From: Mesorhizobium opportunistum WSM2075
GTDB lineage: Bacteria; Pseudomonadota; Alphaproteobacteria; Rhizobiales; Rhizobiaceae
Direction: 5' to 3'
NCBI RefSeq assembly: GCF_000176035.2
Contig: NC_015675.1
Span: 3,414,001 to 3,478,000, forward strand
DNA: 64,000 nucleotides
A program made the position numbers and the translations under genes. Below the pieces are notes generated by a model that saw only the letters and a list, made by a program, of their open reading frames with translations, had not been told where the DNA came from and did not search any database. This document shows positions 1-8,012 of the stretch, in pieces. Every line of letters starts with the position of its first letter. Position 1 is the stretch's first letter.

Positions 1-476
1 TGTTCCTGCGCGCCTCGTTCTTCATGGAGAATTTTGCCAAGGGCCTGGGCTTTGTCCAGCAAGCCGCTTCCGGCGTCTTCGCCACGCCGTTCCGCGGCGA
101 CCTGCCAATGCCGCTCATTGCCGCCCGCGATGTCGGGCAGCGCGCCGCCGCCTTGCTGGGCGCTGGCCGGTTCCCGGCCGAGCGGGTCGTCGAACTGCAT
201 GGCGGCGGCCACTATACTTTTGAACAAGCCACCGCGATCCTCGGCAAGGCGATCGGCAGGCAAGTCACCTATCATGCCGTGCCCTTCGCCGATGCCCGCG
301 AAGGCATGGTCGCCAACGGCCTGTCGGCGAGCTTTGCCGATGCGCTCGGCGAAACGGCGGCGAGCTTCAACAAGGGCGATCGCTGGGCGCTGGAGGCACC
401 GTCGGTCAGCAACACCACGCCGACCACTTTCGAGAGCTGGGCGCACGCTTTCGCCCGCTCGCAAAGCGCTGCCTGA
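1..476 (+). CDS. NmrA-like NAD(P)-binding protein, 5' end outside window
   Basis: The reading frame is already open at base 3 (F-L-R-A-S-F-F before the first Met at 24), so the N-terminal Rossmann half with the nucleotide-binding glycine motif lies upstream of the window. What remains is the C-terminal half of an NmrA / atypical short-chain dehydrogenase fold. The motifs seen are RASFFMEN, the interdomain 'PLIAARDVGQRAAALL' type segment and a C-terminal 'GHYTFEQATAILGKAIG' helix, as in NAD(P)H azoreductase-like proteins. Such proteins act as redox sensors or small-molecule reductases, and the substrate cannot be told. A DHFR-like gene follows 37 bases downstream on the same strand. Confidence 0.8.
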   Translation, partial: FLRASFFMENFAKGLGFVQQAASGVFATPFRGDLPMPLIAARDVGQRAAALLGAGRFPAERVVELHGGGHYTFEQATAILGKAIGRQVTYHAVPFADAREGMVANGLSASFADALGETAASFNKGDRWALEAPSVSNTTPTTFESWAHAFARSQSAA

Positions 477-513
477 TCCTTCCCATCCAGAATCCGGAAA
501 CGAGGCGAACGCC

Positions 514-1101
514 ATGAAAAAGCTGATCCTTCAGATGCAGATGTCGGTCGACGGCTATGTCGGCGCCAATGAGGATCATCGATGGCAGCTTTGGGAGTGG
601 GGCGACGACAATGGCTGGGATGAGGAGCTGAAGCGCGACTTCAACATCGTCTTCGCCGGCATCGACACCATCCTGCTCAGCCGCAAGATGGCCGAGGAGG
701 GGTACCTGACCCACTGGGGCAATGCGGCGAAGAAATATCCGGCCGATCCGTTCTACGCCTTCGCCCAGCGTATCGTCGAAGCACGCAAGGTGGTGCCGAG
801 CGACAGGCTGAAAACCTCGCGGTGGGAACGCACGACGGTGGTGAGCGGCGACCTGCCGCGCGAAGTCAAGGCACTGAAGGTGGGCGAGGGCGGCGACATC
901 GCCGTCTTCGGCGGCGCCGGCTTCGCCTCCGCGCTGATCGCGGCGGGACTGGTCGACGAGTTCCAGCTGTTCGTCAACCCGGCGGTGCTGGGCGCCGGCC
1001 GCCGCATCTTCGACCAGGGCGGCTTCCGGAAGCTTCGGCTGCTCGGTTCGAAGGCCTATGCATGCGGCATGGTGGTCAACCGCTATGCGCCGGGCGGCTG
1101 A
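514..1101 (+). CDS. Dihydrofolate reductase family protein (RibD C-terminal-like)
   Basis: This 195-residue protein begins with a typical DHFR/RibD-C start (MKKLILQMQMSVDGYV, with the S-x-DG-x motif). It has the central L-L-S-R-K-M cofactor-loop region and a C-terminal 'GGDIAVFGGAGFASALI' glycine-rich NADPH-binding segment, followed by L-V-D-E. This is the YwjB/YyaP-like reductase subfamily, not a canonical folate enzyme, so the substrate is unknown. The start at 514 fits the length of the fold, although the frame is open further upstream. A second family member lies at 3146. Confidence 0.85.
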   Translation: MKKLILQMQMSVDGYVGANEDHRWQLWEWGDDNGWDEELKRDFNIVFAGIDTILLSRKMAEEGYLTHWGNAAKKYPADPFYAFAQRIVEARKVVPSDRLKTSRWERTTVVSGDLPREVKALKVGEGGDIAVFGGAGFASALIAAGLVDEFQLFVNPAVLGAGRRIFDQGGFRKLRLLGSKAYACGMVVNRYAPGG

Positions 1102-1212
1102 GCCTCGCATCGATAAAAAGACGTTTGGGCAGAATCCTTTGCCCTGGTCTCTTCGTCTTCAAGCTGCGGTCGCCGGCATGGCAGCCGCGGCAATCAAGAC
1201 GGAGAAAAGCTG

Positions 1213-2094
1213 ATGATCCTGGTGACGGGTGCCACGGGCTTGAACGGAAAAGCGATCGTGCGCGAGTTCGCGCGGCAGAAGCATGCGGTGCGGGCGCTGG
1301 TCCGCGATCGGAACCGGGCATTTGCTGCAGGACTGGGCGATCTGGCCGGCGTCGACCTGGTCGAGGGCGACATGCGCCGGGCGGAAACGCTTGGCGCTGC
1401 GCTCGACGGCGTCGATCGCGTGCTGATGATTTCGACCGCGGGCGACGACATGACCGAGACGCAGTGTTGTTTCATCGATGCCTGCAGAACGGCCGGCGTC
1501 GGGCATGTGGTGAAGTTCTCCGGCAGGGAGTCCAACATCGGCTACGACGCGACGAAGTTCCGGTTCACGCGCATGCATGAGGAGGTCGAGCGCTATCTGG
1601 AAGCGGCCGGCATGGCGTGGACGCATCTGCGCCCCAGTCAGTTCATGCAGGTCTATCTGCGCGACGCGCCGACCATCGCCGCCGAGGGCGCCTTCTATCT
1701 CGCGCTCGGCGACACCGAGCTGTCGCCGGTCGATGTCGAGGACATCGCCAAAGTGGCCTTCCGGCTGCTGCGCGATGGCGGCCATGCAGGCGAGAGCCTC
1801 GACATGACCGGCCCCGAGGCGCTGACGATGACCGAGATCGCCGCGCGAATATCGCAGGCGATCGGCAGGCCAGTCCGCTATGTCGACATCAGTCCGGAAC
1901 AGCGGCGGCGCAACCTGCTGGCCGCCGGCATTCCGGCCGGTTTCGCCGATGCGCTGGACGAGCAACTGGCTGAGCGGCGGCGGCGGCCGAAATCGCGGGT
2001 GCATCTGGTGACGCATGAAATGTTCGGCGTCCAGCCGACGCCGTTCGTCGAGTTCGCCCGGCGCCATGCGGCGGCGTTTGGCGGCGTGGCCTGA
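1213..2094 (+). CDS. NmrA family NAD(P)-binding oxidoreductase
   Basis: This 293-residue protein opens with a Rossmann motif (MILVTGATGLNGKAIV, GxTGxxG) and has an acidic strand end 'VDLVEGDMRR'. The later segment 'HLRPSQFMQ' is typical of NmrA/azoreductase-like atypical SDRs, which lack the YxxxK catalytic pair. GGAGAAA lies just upstream of the ATG. It may reduce quinones or small electrophiles or act as a redox sensor. The substrate is not inferable. It resembles the partial gene at the left edge of the window, so this stretch carries two related proteins. Confidence 0.88.
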   Translation: MILVTGATGLNGKAIVREFARQKHAVRALVRDRNRAFAAGLGDLAGVDLVEGDMRRAETLGAALDGVDRVLMISTAGDDMTETQCCFIDACRTAGVGHVVKFSGRESNIGYDATKFRFTRMHEEVERYLEAAGMAWTHLRPSQFMQVYLRDAPTIAAEGAFYLALGDTELSPVDVEDIAKVAFRLLRDGGHAGESLDMTGPEALTMTEIAARISQAIGRPVRYVDISPEQRRRNLLAAGIPAGFADALDEQLAERRRRPKSRVHLVTHEMFGVQPTPFVEFARRHAAAFGGVA

Positions 2095-2201
2095 GCGCGC
2101 TCCCAAAAGAGCGAGCGCTGCGACGTATCCTTTTTGGCCGCTCGTCCGTCCTTGGCTTTGGAAGATCGCGGGACCCGCGATCCATAACCCCGGAGGCTAT
2201 C

Positions 2202-3143
2202 ATGGCGAGCACTGAGAGTGAGGCAAACAGGAACCATTACGCGGCGTTCGTCGCCAATGCCGGCAAGCTGACCAGCCCGCAGGCGATCATCGACTTCAAC
2301 GACACTCACTGGACGGCGCTGACCGGCGAACCGGGCGGCGTCGACTATATCGAGGTGGATGCCGGCGGCGTGCCGGCGCTATGGATCGTGCCGAAGGGCG
2401 CCGACGCGGAGCGGGCGCTGTTTTACGCGCATGGCGGCGGCTTCGTCGGCGGCTCGATCTACACGCACCGCAAGCTGGTCGGCCATCTCGCCAAGGCGAT
2501 CGGTTGCCGAGCGCTGGTCTATGACTATCCACTGGCGCACCAGGCAAAGCATCCGGGCCAGCTCGAAGCGGCGATGACCGCCTGGAACTGGCTTGCCGAC
2601 CAGGGCTTCGACCCGGGCCGGATCGTGATCGCCGGCGATTCCTGCGGCGCTGTGCTGAGCTATGGCGTCCTGCAGCGGCTGCGTGCGCAGGGGAGGCCGC
2701 TGCCCGTCGCCACCCTGATCATCTCCGGCTGGTTCGACATGGCGCTGACCGCCGCCAGCTACGAGACCAACCGCGACAAGGACCCCGCCTTCGCCAAGGC
2801 CGGCGTCGACTGGCTGGTGGCCAATTTCATCGGCGATGCCGACCGGCGCGATCCCGAGGTCAGCCCGCTCTATGCCGATCTCTCCGGCTTTCCGCCTGTC
2901 TACCTCCAGGCCGGCGCCGACGAGACGCTGGTCGACGAAAGCCGGATGTTCGCCGAACGCGCCGGCCAAGCCAGCGTCGAGACGCGGCTCGATGTCTTTG
3001 ACGACATGCTGCACTCCTTCCAGATGATGGCGGGCCGAGCGCCCGAAGCCGATGACGCGATCGCCCGCCTCGCCGCCTGGGTGCGGCCGAAGCTTGGGCT
3101 GCCGGATGCCGTTGATGTTGCCGCCGGCGCGAAGGCGGCCTGA
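2202..3143 (+). CDS. Alpha/beta hydrolase, hormone-sensitive-lipase family esterase
   Basis: This 313-residue protein carries the HSL-family oxyanion motif YAHGGGFVGGS and the nucleophile elbow GDSCGA, which differs from the family's usual GDSAG but keeps the serine. The late acid and histidine segments are 'AGADETLVDES' and 'DDMLHSFQMM'. Together these give a Ser-Asp-His triad of a carboxylesterase acting on short-chain esters. There is no signal peptide, so it is cytoplasmic. A GGAGG site precedes the ATG. The stop is followed after 2 bases by the next gene, which suggests translational coupling with the DHFR-like protein and the sigma factor downstream. Confidence 0.9.
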   Translation: MASTESEANRNHYAAFVANAGKLTSPQAIIDFNDTHWTALTGEPGGVDYIEVDAGGVPALWIVPKGADAERALFYAHGGGFVGGSIYTHRKLVGHLAKAIGCRALVYDYPLAHQAKHPGQLEAAMTAWNWLADQGFDPGRIVIAGDSCGAVLSYGVLQRLRAQGRPLPVATLIISGWFDMALTAASYETNRDKDPAFAKAGVDWLVANFIGDADRRDPEVSPLYADLSGFPPVYLQAGADETLVDESRMFAERAGQASVETRLDVFDDMLHSFQMMAGRAPEADDAIARLAAWVRPKLGLPDAVDVAAGAKAA

Positions 3144-3145
3144 TC

Positions 3146-3676
3146 ATGCGCCGGCTGATCGTGTCCAGCTTCGTCTCGCTGGACGGTGTCATCGAAGGGC
3201 CGATGGGGTGGGCCTCGCCCTTCTTCGACGAGCAGAACCAGGCGCATGCCTTGCAGGCGTTGTCCGGCGTCGAGTTCTTCCTGCTCGGCCGCGTCACCTA
3301 CGAGATGTTTTCGGCGCGCTGGCCCGATCTCAAGGGTCCATATATGGACCGCATCAACGGCTTGAAGAAGCTGGTCGCGTCGAAGACGCTCAAGACGGTG
3401 GGATGGAATGCCACGCTGCTTGAGGGCGACGTCGCGCAGGCGCTCGCCGCGCTCAAGCGGCAACCGGGCGGCGACATCCTGAAATATGGGGTGTCGCAGC
3501 TCGACAAAACGCTGGTCTCCGCCGGGCTGGTCGATGAGTATCATCTGTCGATCGTGCCGACCCGCGTCGGGCACGGCAAGCGCGCCTTCGACGATGTCGG
3601 TTCCATCGACCTCGATCTCGTCGGTACGCACCGTTTCGACAATGGCGTGGTGACCCTGACCTATGTGCCGCGATGA
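3146..3676 (+). CDS. Dihydrofolate reductase family protein
   Basis: This 176-residue RibD-C/DHFR-like reductase has the start MRRLIVSSFVSLDGVIEGP (S-x-DG motif). The segment F-L-L-G-R-V-T-Y-E-M-F is the usual 'LLGRxTYE' NADPH-binding loop, and the C-terminal part 'GGDILKYGVSQLDKTLVSAGLVDE' region is family-typical. The preceding esterase ends two bases upstream, and the sigma-factor start overlaps this stop by four bases (ATGA), so the three genes form one transcription unit. DHFR-like proteins of this kind are often found beside ECF sigma factors with SnoaL-like tails, which fits here. Confidence 0.9.
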   Translation: MRRLIVSSFVSLDGVIEGPMGWASPFFDEQNQAHALQALSGVEFFLLGRVTYEMFSARWPDLKGPYMDRINGLKKLVASKTLKTVGWNATLLEGDVAQALAALKRQPGGDILKYGVSQLDKTLVSAGLVDEYHLSIVPTRVGHGKRAFDDVGSIDLDLVGTHRFDNGVVTLTYVPR

Positions 3677-4629
3677 ACCAGCAGATCCGCAGATCTCGTG
3701 ATACCGCGCAGGGGATGAGGCCCAGGCTGGATCCCGAAGGCCTGTTCGACCTGCGCTACAAGGCGTTCCTGGAGACGGTCTCGCATCTGCGGGTCCGGCT
3801 GCATCGTTATTGCGCCCGCATGACCGGCTCGGCGCTCGACGGCGAGGACGTCATGCAAGAGGCTCTGTTCGAGGCCTATCGCAAGATCGAGTTGCTCGAC
3901 GACACGCTGGCGTTGCGGCCCTGGCTGTTCCGCATCGCCCATAACAGGTGCATCGATTTCATCAGGGGCCGCCGCACGCGAATGCTGGCCGAGGCCGGCT
4001 ACGCCGGCGACGATATCGTGCTGCCGGTCGAGCCTGCCGGGCGGGGTGCCGGCCGCGCTATCGAGCGGCTGGTGATGCACCTGCCGCCGAAGGAGCGCGC
4101 CTGCGTGCTGCTCAAGGATGTCTTCGATCATTCGCTGGAGGAGATCGCCGAGCTCGTCGGCTCGACGACAGGCGGCGTCAAGTCGGCGCTCAACCGCGGC
4201 CGCGCCAAGCTCGCCGCCTTGCCGGCGCAACCGGTCGCGGCGCCCGCACATGATCCCGACCTGGCGCGGCTGCTCGGCCGCTATGTCGAACTCTTTAATG
4301 CCAGGGACTGGGACGGGGTGCGGGCGCTGACCAGCGCCGATGCGCGCCTGCGGGTCTCGGATTGCTACAACGGCCTGCTCGCCGCCTCGCCCTATTTCGT
4401 CGAGTATGAGCGCGCGGAACTTCCCTGGCGCATGCGGCAGGGTGCGATCGGCGCCGAGATCGTGCTGGTCGTCGACAGGCTGTATGGCGATGTCTGGCGG
4501 CCTGCCCATCTGGTGCGGATCCATGCCGCCGGCGGAGTGATCGACCGCATCGCCGATTACTATGCGTGTCCCTGGATCCTGGAGATGGTGTCGGCTGATG
4601 CGGACCCGCGCCATCACTTCGCATCATGA
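3673..4629 (+). CDS. ECF sigma-70 family factor with C-terminal SnoaL-like domain
   Basis: This 318-residue protein has sigma region 2 at about residues 30-100 (R-Y-C-A-R-M-T-G-S, 'DGEDVMQEALFEAYR', 'LRPWLFRIAHNRCIDFIR'). Region 4 follows at about 130-185 (LPPKERACVLLKDVF, 'SLEEIAELVGSTTGGVKSALNRGRAKL'). The rest, from about residue 205, looks like a SnoaL/NTF2-like domain ('RYVELFNARDWDGVRAL', 'GGVIDRIADYY'). ECF factors with this fused domain usually lack an anti-sigma factor and are controlled through the domain itself. It is coupled to the upstream reductase by an ATGA overlap and converges with the oxygenase gene, with a 16-base 3' overlap. Confidence 0.9.
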   Translation: MNQQIRRSRDTAQGMRPRLDPEGLFDLRYKAFLETVSHLRVRLHRYCARMTGSALDGEDVMQEALFEAYRKIELLDDTLALRPWLFRIAHNRCIDFIRGRRTRMLAEAGYAGDDIVLPVEPAGRGAGRAIERLVMHLPPKERACVLLKDVFDHSLEEIAELVGSTTGGVKSALNRGRAKLAALPAQPVAAPAHDPDLARLLGRYVELFNARDWDGVRALTSADARLRVSDCYNGLLAASPYFVEYERAELPWRMRQGAIGAEIVLVVDRLYGDVWRPAHLVRIHAAGGVIDRIADYYACPWILEMVSADADPRHHFAS

Positions 4630-5357
4630 AAGATGATGCCGACGGTGTGGCGCATGCCTGAGCGCAGACGGCTGACGCCGTGGCGCAAATTGACGCGGTA
4701 ATTACCTTTCGTTCCCTGCACCGGCCGGTTGTGGACGGCGAAGACAACGGCGTCGCCCTGGCGCAGCGGCACCACCTCGACCCGGCTCTGCATACGCGGC
4801 CGCTGCTCGGTCAACGCGAATTCACCGCCGGTGAAATCCTTGCCCGGTTCGGAAAGCAGGATCGCAACCTGCAGCGGGAAGGCGAGGTCGCCGTAGAGAT
4901 CCTGGTGCAGGCAGTTGAAGTCGCCGGGCACATATTGCAGCAAGAGCGGCGTCGCCCGCGTCTGGTCGGCGTCATGGCACTGGTCGAGAAACTCGGCATG
5001 CGTCGCGGGATAGCGCATCGCTTGTCCCATGCGCTCGTTCCAGCGGTTGGCGACCTCGGCCAGCCGGGGATAGAGCGCGCTGCGCATTCCGCCGATGAGA
5101 TCGGGCAACGGATAGCGGAAATAGCGGTATTCGCCCTTGCCGAAACCGTGCCTGGCCATGTGGATGTGGCTGCGGAAATGCTGCTCCTGGGGATAGAGGC
5201 CGGCGATCTGCCGGCACTCCTCACGCGAGAGCAGCTTTTCGAGCACCGCGCAGCCGAAGCCGTCGAGCTCGGCGGTCAATGCCGGCCAGTCGTAGGTTCC
5301 GACGCGTGTCTCTGCGGCTTCCACCGCGGATGCGGCTACCTTGGCGTGGGCGTTCAT
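4614..5357 (-). CDS. 2OG-Fe(II) oxygenase of the DNA-damage type (PF09859)
   Basis: This 247-residue protein fits PF09859 along its length. It shows the family segments MARHGFGKGEYRYF, 'LYPRLAEVANRWNE', 'CLHQDLYGD' (the H-x-D iron ligands), 'FTGGEFALTEQRPRMQSR', 'QGDAVVFAVHNRPV' and 'YRVNLRHGVSR' (distal His and the 2-oxoglutarate Arg). The family is linked to oxidative handling of alkylated nucleic acids. The chosen ATG overlaps the stop of the upstream methyltransferase (ATGA), giving a two-gene operon with an Ada-type protein. Substrate specificity (DNA, RNA or protein) is not shown by sequence. Confidence 0.9.
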   Translation of the reverse strand: MNAHAKVAASAVEAAETRVGTYDWPALTAELDGFGCAVLEKLLSREECRQIAGLYPQEQHFRSHIHMARHGFGKGEYRYFRYPLPDLIGGMRSALYPRLAEVANRWNERMGQAMRYPATHAEFLDQCHDADQTRATPLLLQYVPGDFNCLHQDLYGDLAFPLQVAILLSEPGKDFTGGEFALTEQRPRMQSRVEVVPLRQGDAVVFAVHNRPVQGTKGNYRVNLRHGVSRLRSGMRHTVGIIFHDAK

Positions 5358-5920
5358 ATCCGGGCCTCCCTGTCGAGCAAGGCATGCTTGCGCTCGATGC
5401 CCCAGCGGTAGCCCGCCAACGTGCCGTCGGCACGGACAACGCGGTGGCAGGGAATGCCGAGCGCGATGGCGTTGGCCGCACAGGCCGTTGCCACGGCGCG
5501 GGCGCCGTTGGACTGGCCAAGGCGTTGGGCAAGCGCGGTGTAGGTGATGGTGGCGCCGCGGGGGATGGTGCGCAGCACGTCCCATACACGCTGCTGGAAC
5601 GGCGTGCCGTGGCTGACGTCGAGCGGCAGGTCGAGGCCGGCGGAGGGCGTTTCGACGAAGCGCGCGATCGCGGCAAGGTCGTCGCTCAGTCCGGGCTCGT
5701 CTTCAATCAGAATCTTGCCAGGGAAGCGGTTGGCGATATCCTGCTCCAATGTTTCGGCACTAGAGCCGATCAGAATGGCGCAGACGCCGATCCGGCTGCG
5801 CGCCGCCAGGATGTTGCCGATCGCGGATTGGCCGATGGCGTAGGTTATTGTGTCGAGGGCTGCGGCTGCGTTGGAGGCTGTCGCCGGGTTGATGATTTGC
5901 ATAAGGTTCATTGCCTTCAC
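5354..5920 (-). CDS. ogt: Methylated-DNA--[protein]-cysteine S-methyltransferase (half-Ada type)
   Basis: This 188-residue O6-alkylguanine-DNA alkyltransferase has the active site PCHRV (Cys acceptor), the recognition helix segment 'GARAVATACAANAIALGIPCHR' and the upstream 'GTPFQQRVWDVL' motif. The N-terminal part aligns with the middle of the full Ada at 6456 (FAVGEASLGSILVASS compared with YAIGQSAIGNILAARS). It therefore looks like a duplicate of Ada that lost the zinc and AraC parts. It shares an ATGA junction with the downstream PF09859 oxygenase. It could also be labelled a truncated Ada; the repair function itself is clear. Confidence 0.92.
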   Translation of the reverse strand: MKAMNLMQIINPATASNAAAALDTITYAIGQSAIGNILAARSRIGVCAILIGSSAETLEQDIANRFPGKILIEDEPGLSDDLAAIARFVETPSAGLDLPLDVSHGTPFQQRVWDVLRTIPRGATITYTALAQRLGQSNGARAVATACAANAIALGIPCHRVVRADGTLAGYRWGIERKHALLDREARI

Positions 5921-6015
5921 TCCTTCTGTGCCTGAACCCTAGTTCCCTGCGTTCGGCCCCTCACTCCGATGCTTGCTTTCAAATTCAAATCTCTGGAACA
6001 GTGCAAAGGTAAGCG

Positions 6016-6186
6016 CCCTACGGCGCCCCCTCTGTCCTGCCGGACATCTCCCCCACAAGGAGGGAGATTGGCGGCTTCGTCGCCCCACTCATTCCTGCAA
6101 CGTCGGAGATTGGCGAAGGCCGCGATGACAGCCAATCTCCCCACAAGTGGGGGAGATGTCCGGCAGGACAGAGGGGGGCGCCGTAG
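6016..6186. repeat. Long intergenic inverted repeat, family 1
   Basis: Two roughly 50-base arms face each other: one around 6021-6072 carrying 'tctgtcctgccggacatctc', and its reverse complement around 6131-6186 carrying 'gagatgtccggcaggacaga'. They are separated by about 58 bases. Each arm also contains a smaller palindrome (ctcccccacaaggagggag and ctccccacaagtgggggag). A second full copy is at 40672-40874 and a single short palindrome of the same type is at 13178-13203. The layout matches miniature palindromic elements seen between genes in Mesorhizobium. It sits between the half-Ada gene and the small ORF after ada. Confidence 0.85.
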
Positions 6187-6219
6187 AGTGCTGACTTGGA
6201 CCACACTGCCCAAACATGC

Positions 6220-6444
6220 TCACCCAACACGGGTGACGGCGACCTCGCCCAGCACGAACACTTCGCCTGACACCAGCCGCAGCTCGATCTCGCCGCTCTC
6301 GCCGCGGCTCCACTCAGCTTTACCTTCATTGACCAGTTCGCCAATGGCGGCCAACACCTGTGACTTCGCGTCCTCCTGCTGCGCAACGCTGCCTGATGAC
6401 GGGACGTTCGCGCCGGAGGTGGAAGACCTTGCCATCGCGCGCAT
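6220..6444 (-). CDS. Small hypothetical protein downstream of ada
   Basis: This 74-residue product is not recognised. The last 50 residues look like a folded small protein (helix 'AKSQVLAAIGELVNEGKAEW', then strands 'GEIELRLVSGEVFVLG'), and codon use resembles the neighbouring genes. It starts 11 bases after the ada stop on the same strand, so it is probably co-transcribed. The low-complexity N-terminus suggests that the true start may be further in. It could still be a chance frame in a short gap; the position and composition argue for a real gene. Confidence 0.5.
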   Translation of the reverse strand: MRAMARSSTSGANVPSSGSVAQQEDAKSQVLAAIGELVNEGKAEWSRGESGEIELRLVSGEVFVLGEVAVTRVG

Positions 6445-6455
6445 GCTGGTGCCCG

Positions 6456-7580
6456 TCAGCTCCGTGCAGATCGGTAAGCGCTGTCGGATGCATTCGATCC
6501 ACCCGCCTCGCGGTCGAGCAGCGCGCGCTTGCGCTCGGCGCCCCAGGCATAGCCGGACAGCGCGCCGTCCTTGCGGATCACGCGGTGGCAGGGGATGGCC
6601 ACCGCATGCGCGTTGGCCGCGCAGGCGGCGGCGACGGCGCGCGTGGCGTTCGGCGTACCGATGCGCCGCGCCATCTCGGCATAGGACACCGTCTTGCCGA
6701 CAGGGATCTCCTGCAATGCCTGCCAGACGCGCTGCTGGAACGCCGTGCCGCGCACGTCGAGCGGCAGGTCGAGGCCGAGCGCCGGCGCCTCGACGAAACC
6801 GACGACGCGGGCGACCAGCGCCTCGTAATCGCGGTCGCCGCCGATCAGCCGCGCCTTGGGAAAACGGTCTTGCAGGTCGTGCACCAGCGCGTCGGGATCG
6901 TCGCCGAGCAGGATCGAGGCGACGCCCTTCTGGCTCGACGCGACCAGAATGCTGCCGAGCGAGGCCTCGCCGACGGCGAAGCGGATGTCCTCGTTGGCGC
7001 CGCCGGCACGGTAGCGGGTCGGCGTCATGCCGAGCATGCCGGTCGATTTTTCGTAGAAACGCCCGCTCGAATTGAAGCCGGCGTCATAGATCGCGGCCGT
7101 CACGCTGGCACCGTCTTCGAGGCCCTGGCGGACCCGGGCGGCCCGGCGTGCGGTGGCGTAGTCCTTCGGGGTCAACCCGGTGATGGCCTTGAAGACACGA
7201 TGGAAATAGCCGGCGCTGCGGCCGGCTGCACCAGCCAGTTCGGCGAGCGAGGGTTCCTCCTCGCTATGCTCTATCCTGCGGCAGGCATCGGCGACCATCG
7301 CGGCGTTGCCGGCTTCAAGCGAGGGACCATCCGGATTGCAGCGCCGGCAGGGGCGAAAGCCGGTCGCCCTGGCCTGATCCAGCGTGTCGTGCAACTGCAC
7401 GTTTTTCGGGTTGGCCTGCCGCGACGGGCAGGAGGGGCGGCAGTAGACGCCGGTCGTCGCCACCGAATACCAGAATTCGCCGTCCGCCGATTTGTCGCGC
7501 GCGACGATACGCGCCCAGCGCGGATCGTCGGCGACCGGCAGCGGGACGGATTTCAGATCTTTGGTCAGGGTGATGAACAT
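6456..7580 (-). CDS. ada: Bifunctional Ada: alkylation-response regulator and O6-methylguanine-DNA methyltransferase
   Basis: This 374-residue protein has the full Ada order. The N-terminal Ada-Zn domain has four cysteines (YCRPSCPSR and FRPCRRCNP) that take methyl groups from phosphotriesters. The AraC-type HTH is at about 85-180 (LAELAGAAGRSAGYFHRVFK and 'AAIYDAGFNSSGRFYEKS'). The C-terminal methyltransferase has 'GTAFQQRVWQAL' and active site PCHRV. When methylated, Ada activates its own regulon. The ATG at 7580 was chosen over a GTG 36 bases upstream because it gives the usual MFxTLxxD start. The half-Ada and PF09859 genes lie just downstream on the same strand and are plausible regulon members. 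Confidence 0.95.
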   Translation of the reverse strand: MFITLTKDLKSVPLPVADDPRWARIVARDKSADGEFWYSVATTGVYCRPSCPSRQANPKNVQLHDTLDQARATGFRPCRRCNPDGPSLEAGNAAMVADACRRIEHSEEEPSLAELAGAAGRSAGYFHRVFKAITGLTPKDYATARRAARVRQGLEDGASVTAAIYDAGFNSSGRFYEKSTGMLGMTPTRYRAGGANEDIRFAVGEASLGSILVASSQKGVASILLGDDPDALVHDLQDRFPKARLIGGDRDYEALVARVVGFVEAPALGLDLPLDVRGTAFQQRVWQALQEIPVGKTVSYAEMARRIGTPNATRAVAAACAANAHAVAIPCHRVIRKDGALSGYAWGAERKRALLDREAGGSNASDSAYRSARS

Positions 7581-7622
7581 GGCCGCATTGAAGCCGCCAA
7601 ACGCCGGCCTCGCCACCCGTTT

Positions 7623-7638
7623 CCTGACAACTGTCAGG
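7623..7638. promoter_or_regulatory. Palindrome upstream of ada
   Basis: The arms cctgaca and tgtcagg are separated by two bases, 43 bases upstream of the ada start codon. The arms are perfect. It may be a regulator site (Ada itself or a LexA-like repressor) or a hairpin in the leader. There is no direct proof of which factor binds. Confidence 0.35.
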
Positions 7639-7733
7639 AGGGGCGGACTTTATCGATGTTCGAGAAACTAAACCTGAGCTCTACAATTTTCCATCGGGCA
7701 AGATTATGACAAGGTTGATCTGGAGAAGGTGTG

Positions 7734-7955
7734 ATGGAAAACATTCGACCCATTAGGACCGAAGCTGACTACGATTGGGCGATCGCCGAAATCAGCAGAT
7801 ATTTCGAGAATGGGCCGGAGGTCGGCTCTCCTGACGGCGACCGCTTCGATGCTCTTGCGTGCCTGATCGAGGCTTATGAAGACAAGTACTACCCGATTGA
7901 ATCACCCGATCCCATTGACGGGTCGCATCCAATCGGATTCAAAGGTTCCATGTAA
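7734..7955 (+). pseudogene. Truncated HigA-type antitoxin N-terminus
   Basis: This 73-residue product begins ENIRPIRTEADYDWAIAEI and continues 'GSPDGDRFDALACLIEAYEDKYYPIESPDPI'. This is the conserved N-terminal region of HigA-2-like antitoxins, which normally leads into an XRE helix-turn-helix domain. Here the frame diverges after 'DPID' and stops, so no HTH is present, and no HigB toxin frame is seen on either side. GGAGAAGG lies 4 bases before the ATG. The gene is best read as the relic of a toxin-antitoxin pair, though a short expressed protein cannot be excluded. Confidence 0.7.
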
Positions 7956-8012
7956 GTCATTGTTCTCGTTGCATGTAGCCCAGGGTTGATAAGCGTTTGG
8001 CGGTAGGCTCTC

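Noticed and set aside
406..1110. Minus-strand open frame over the first DHFR-like gene
   Set aside because: Composition and lack of domains mark it as antisense to a clear gene.
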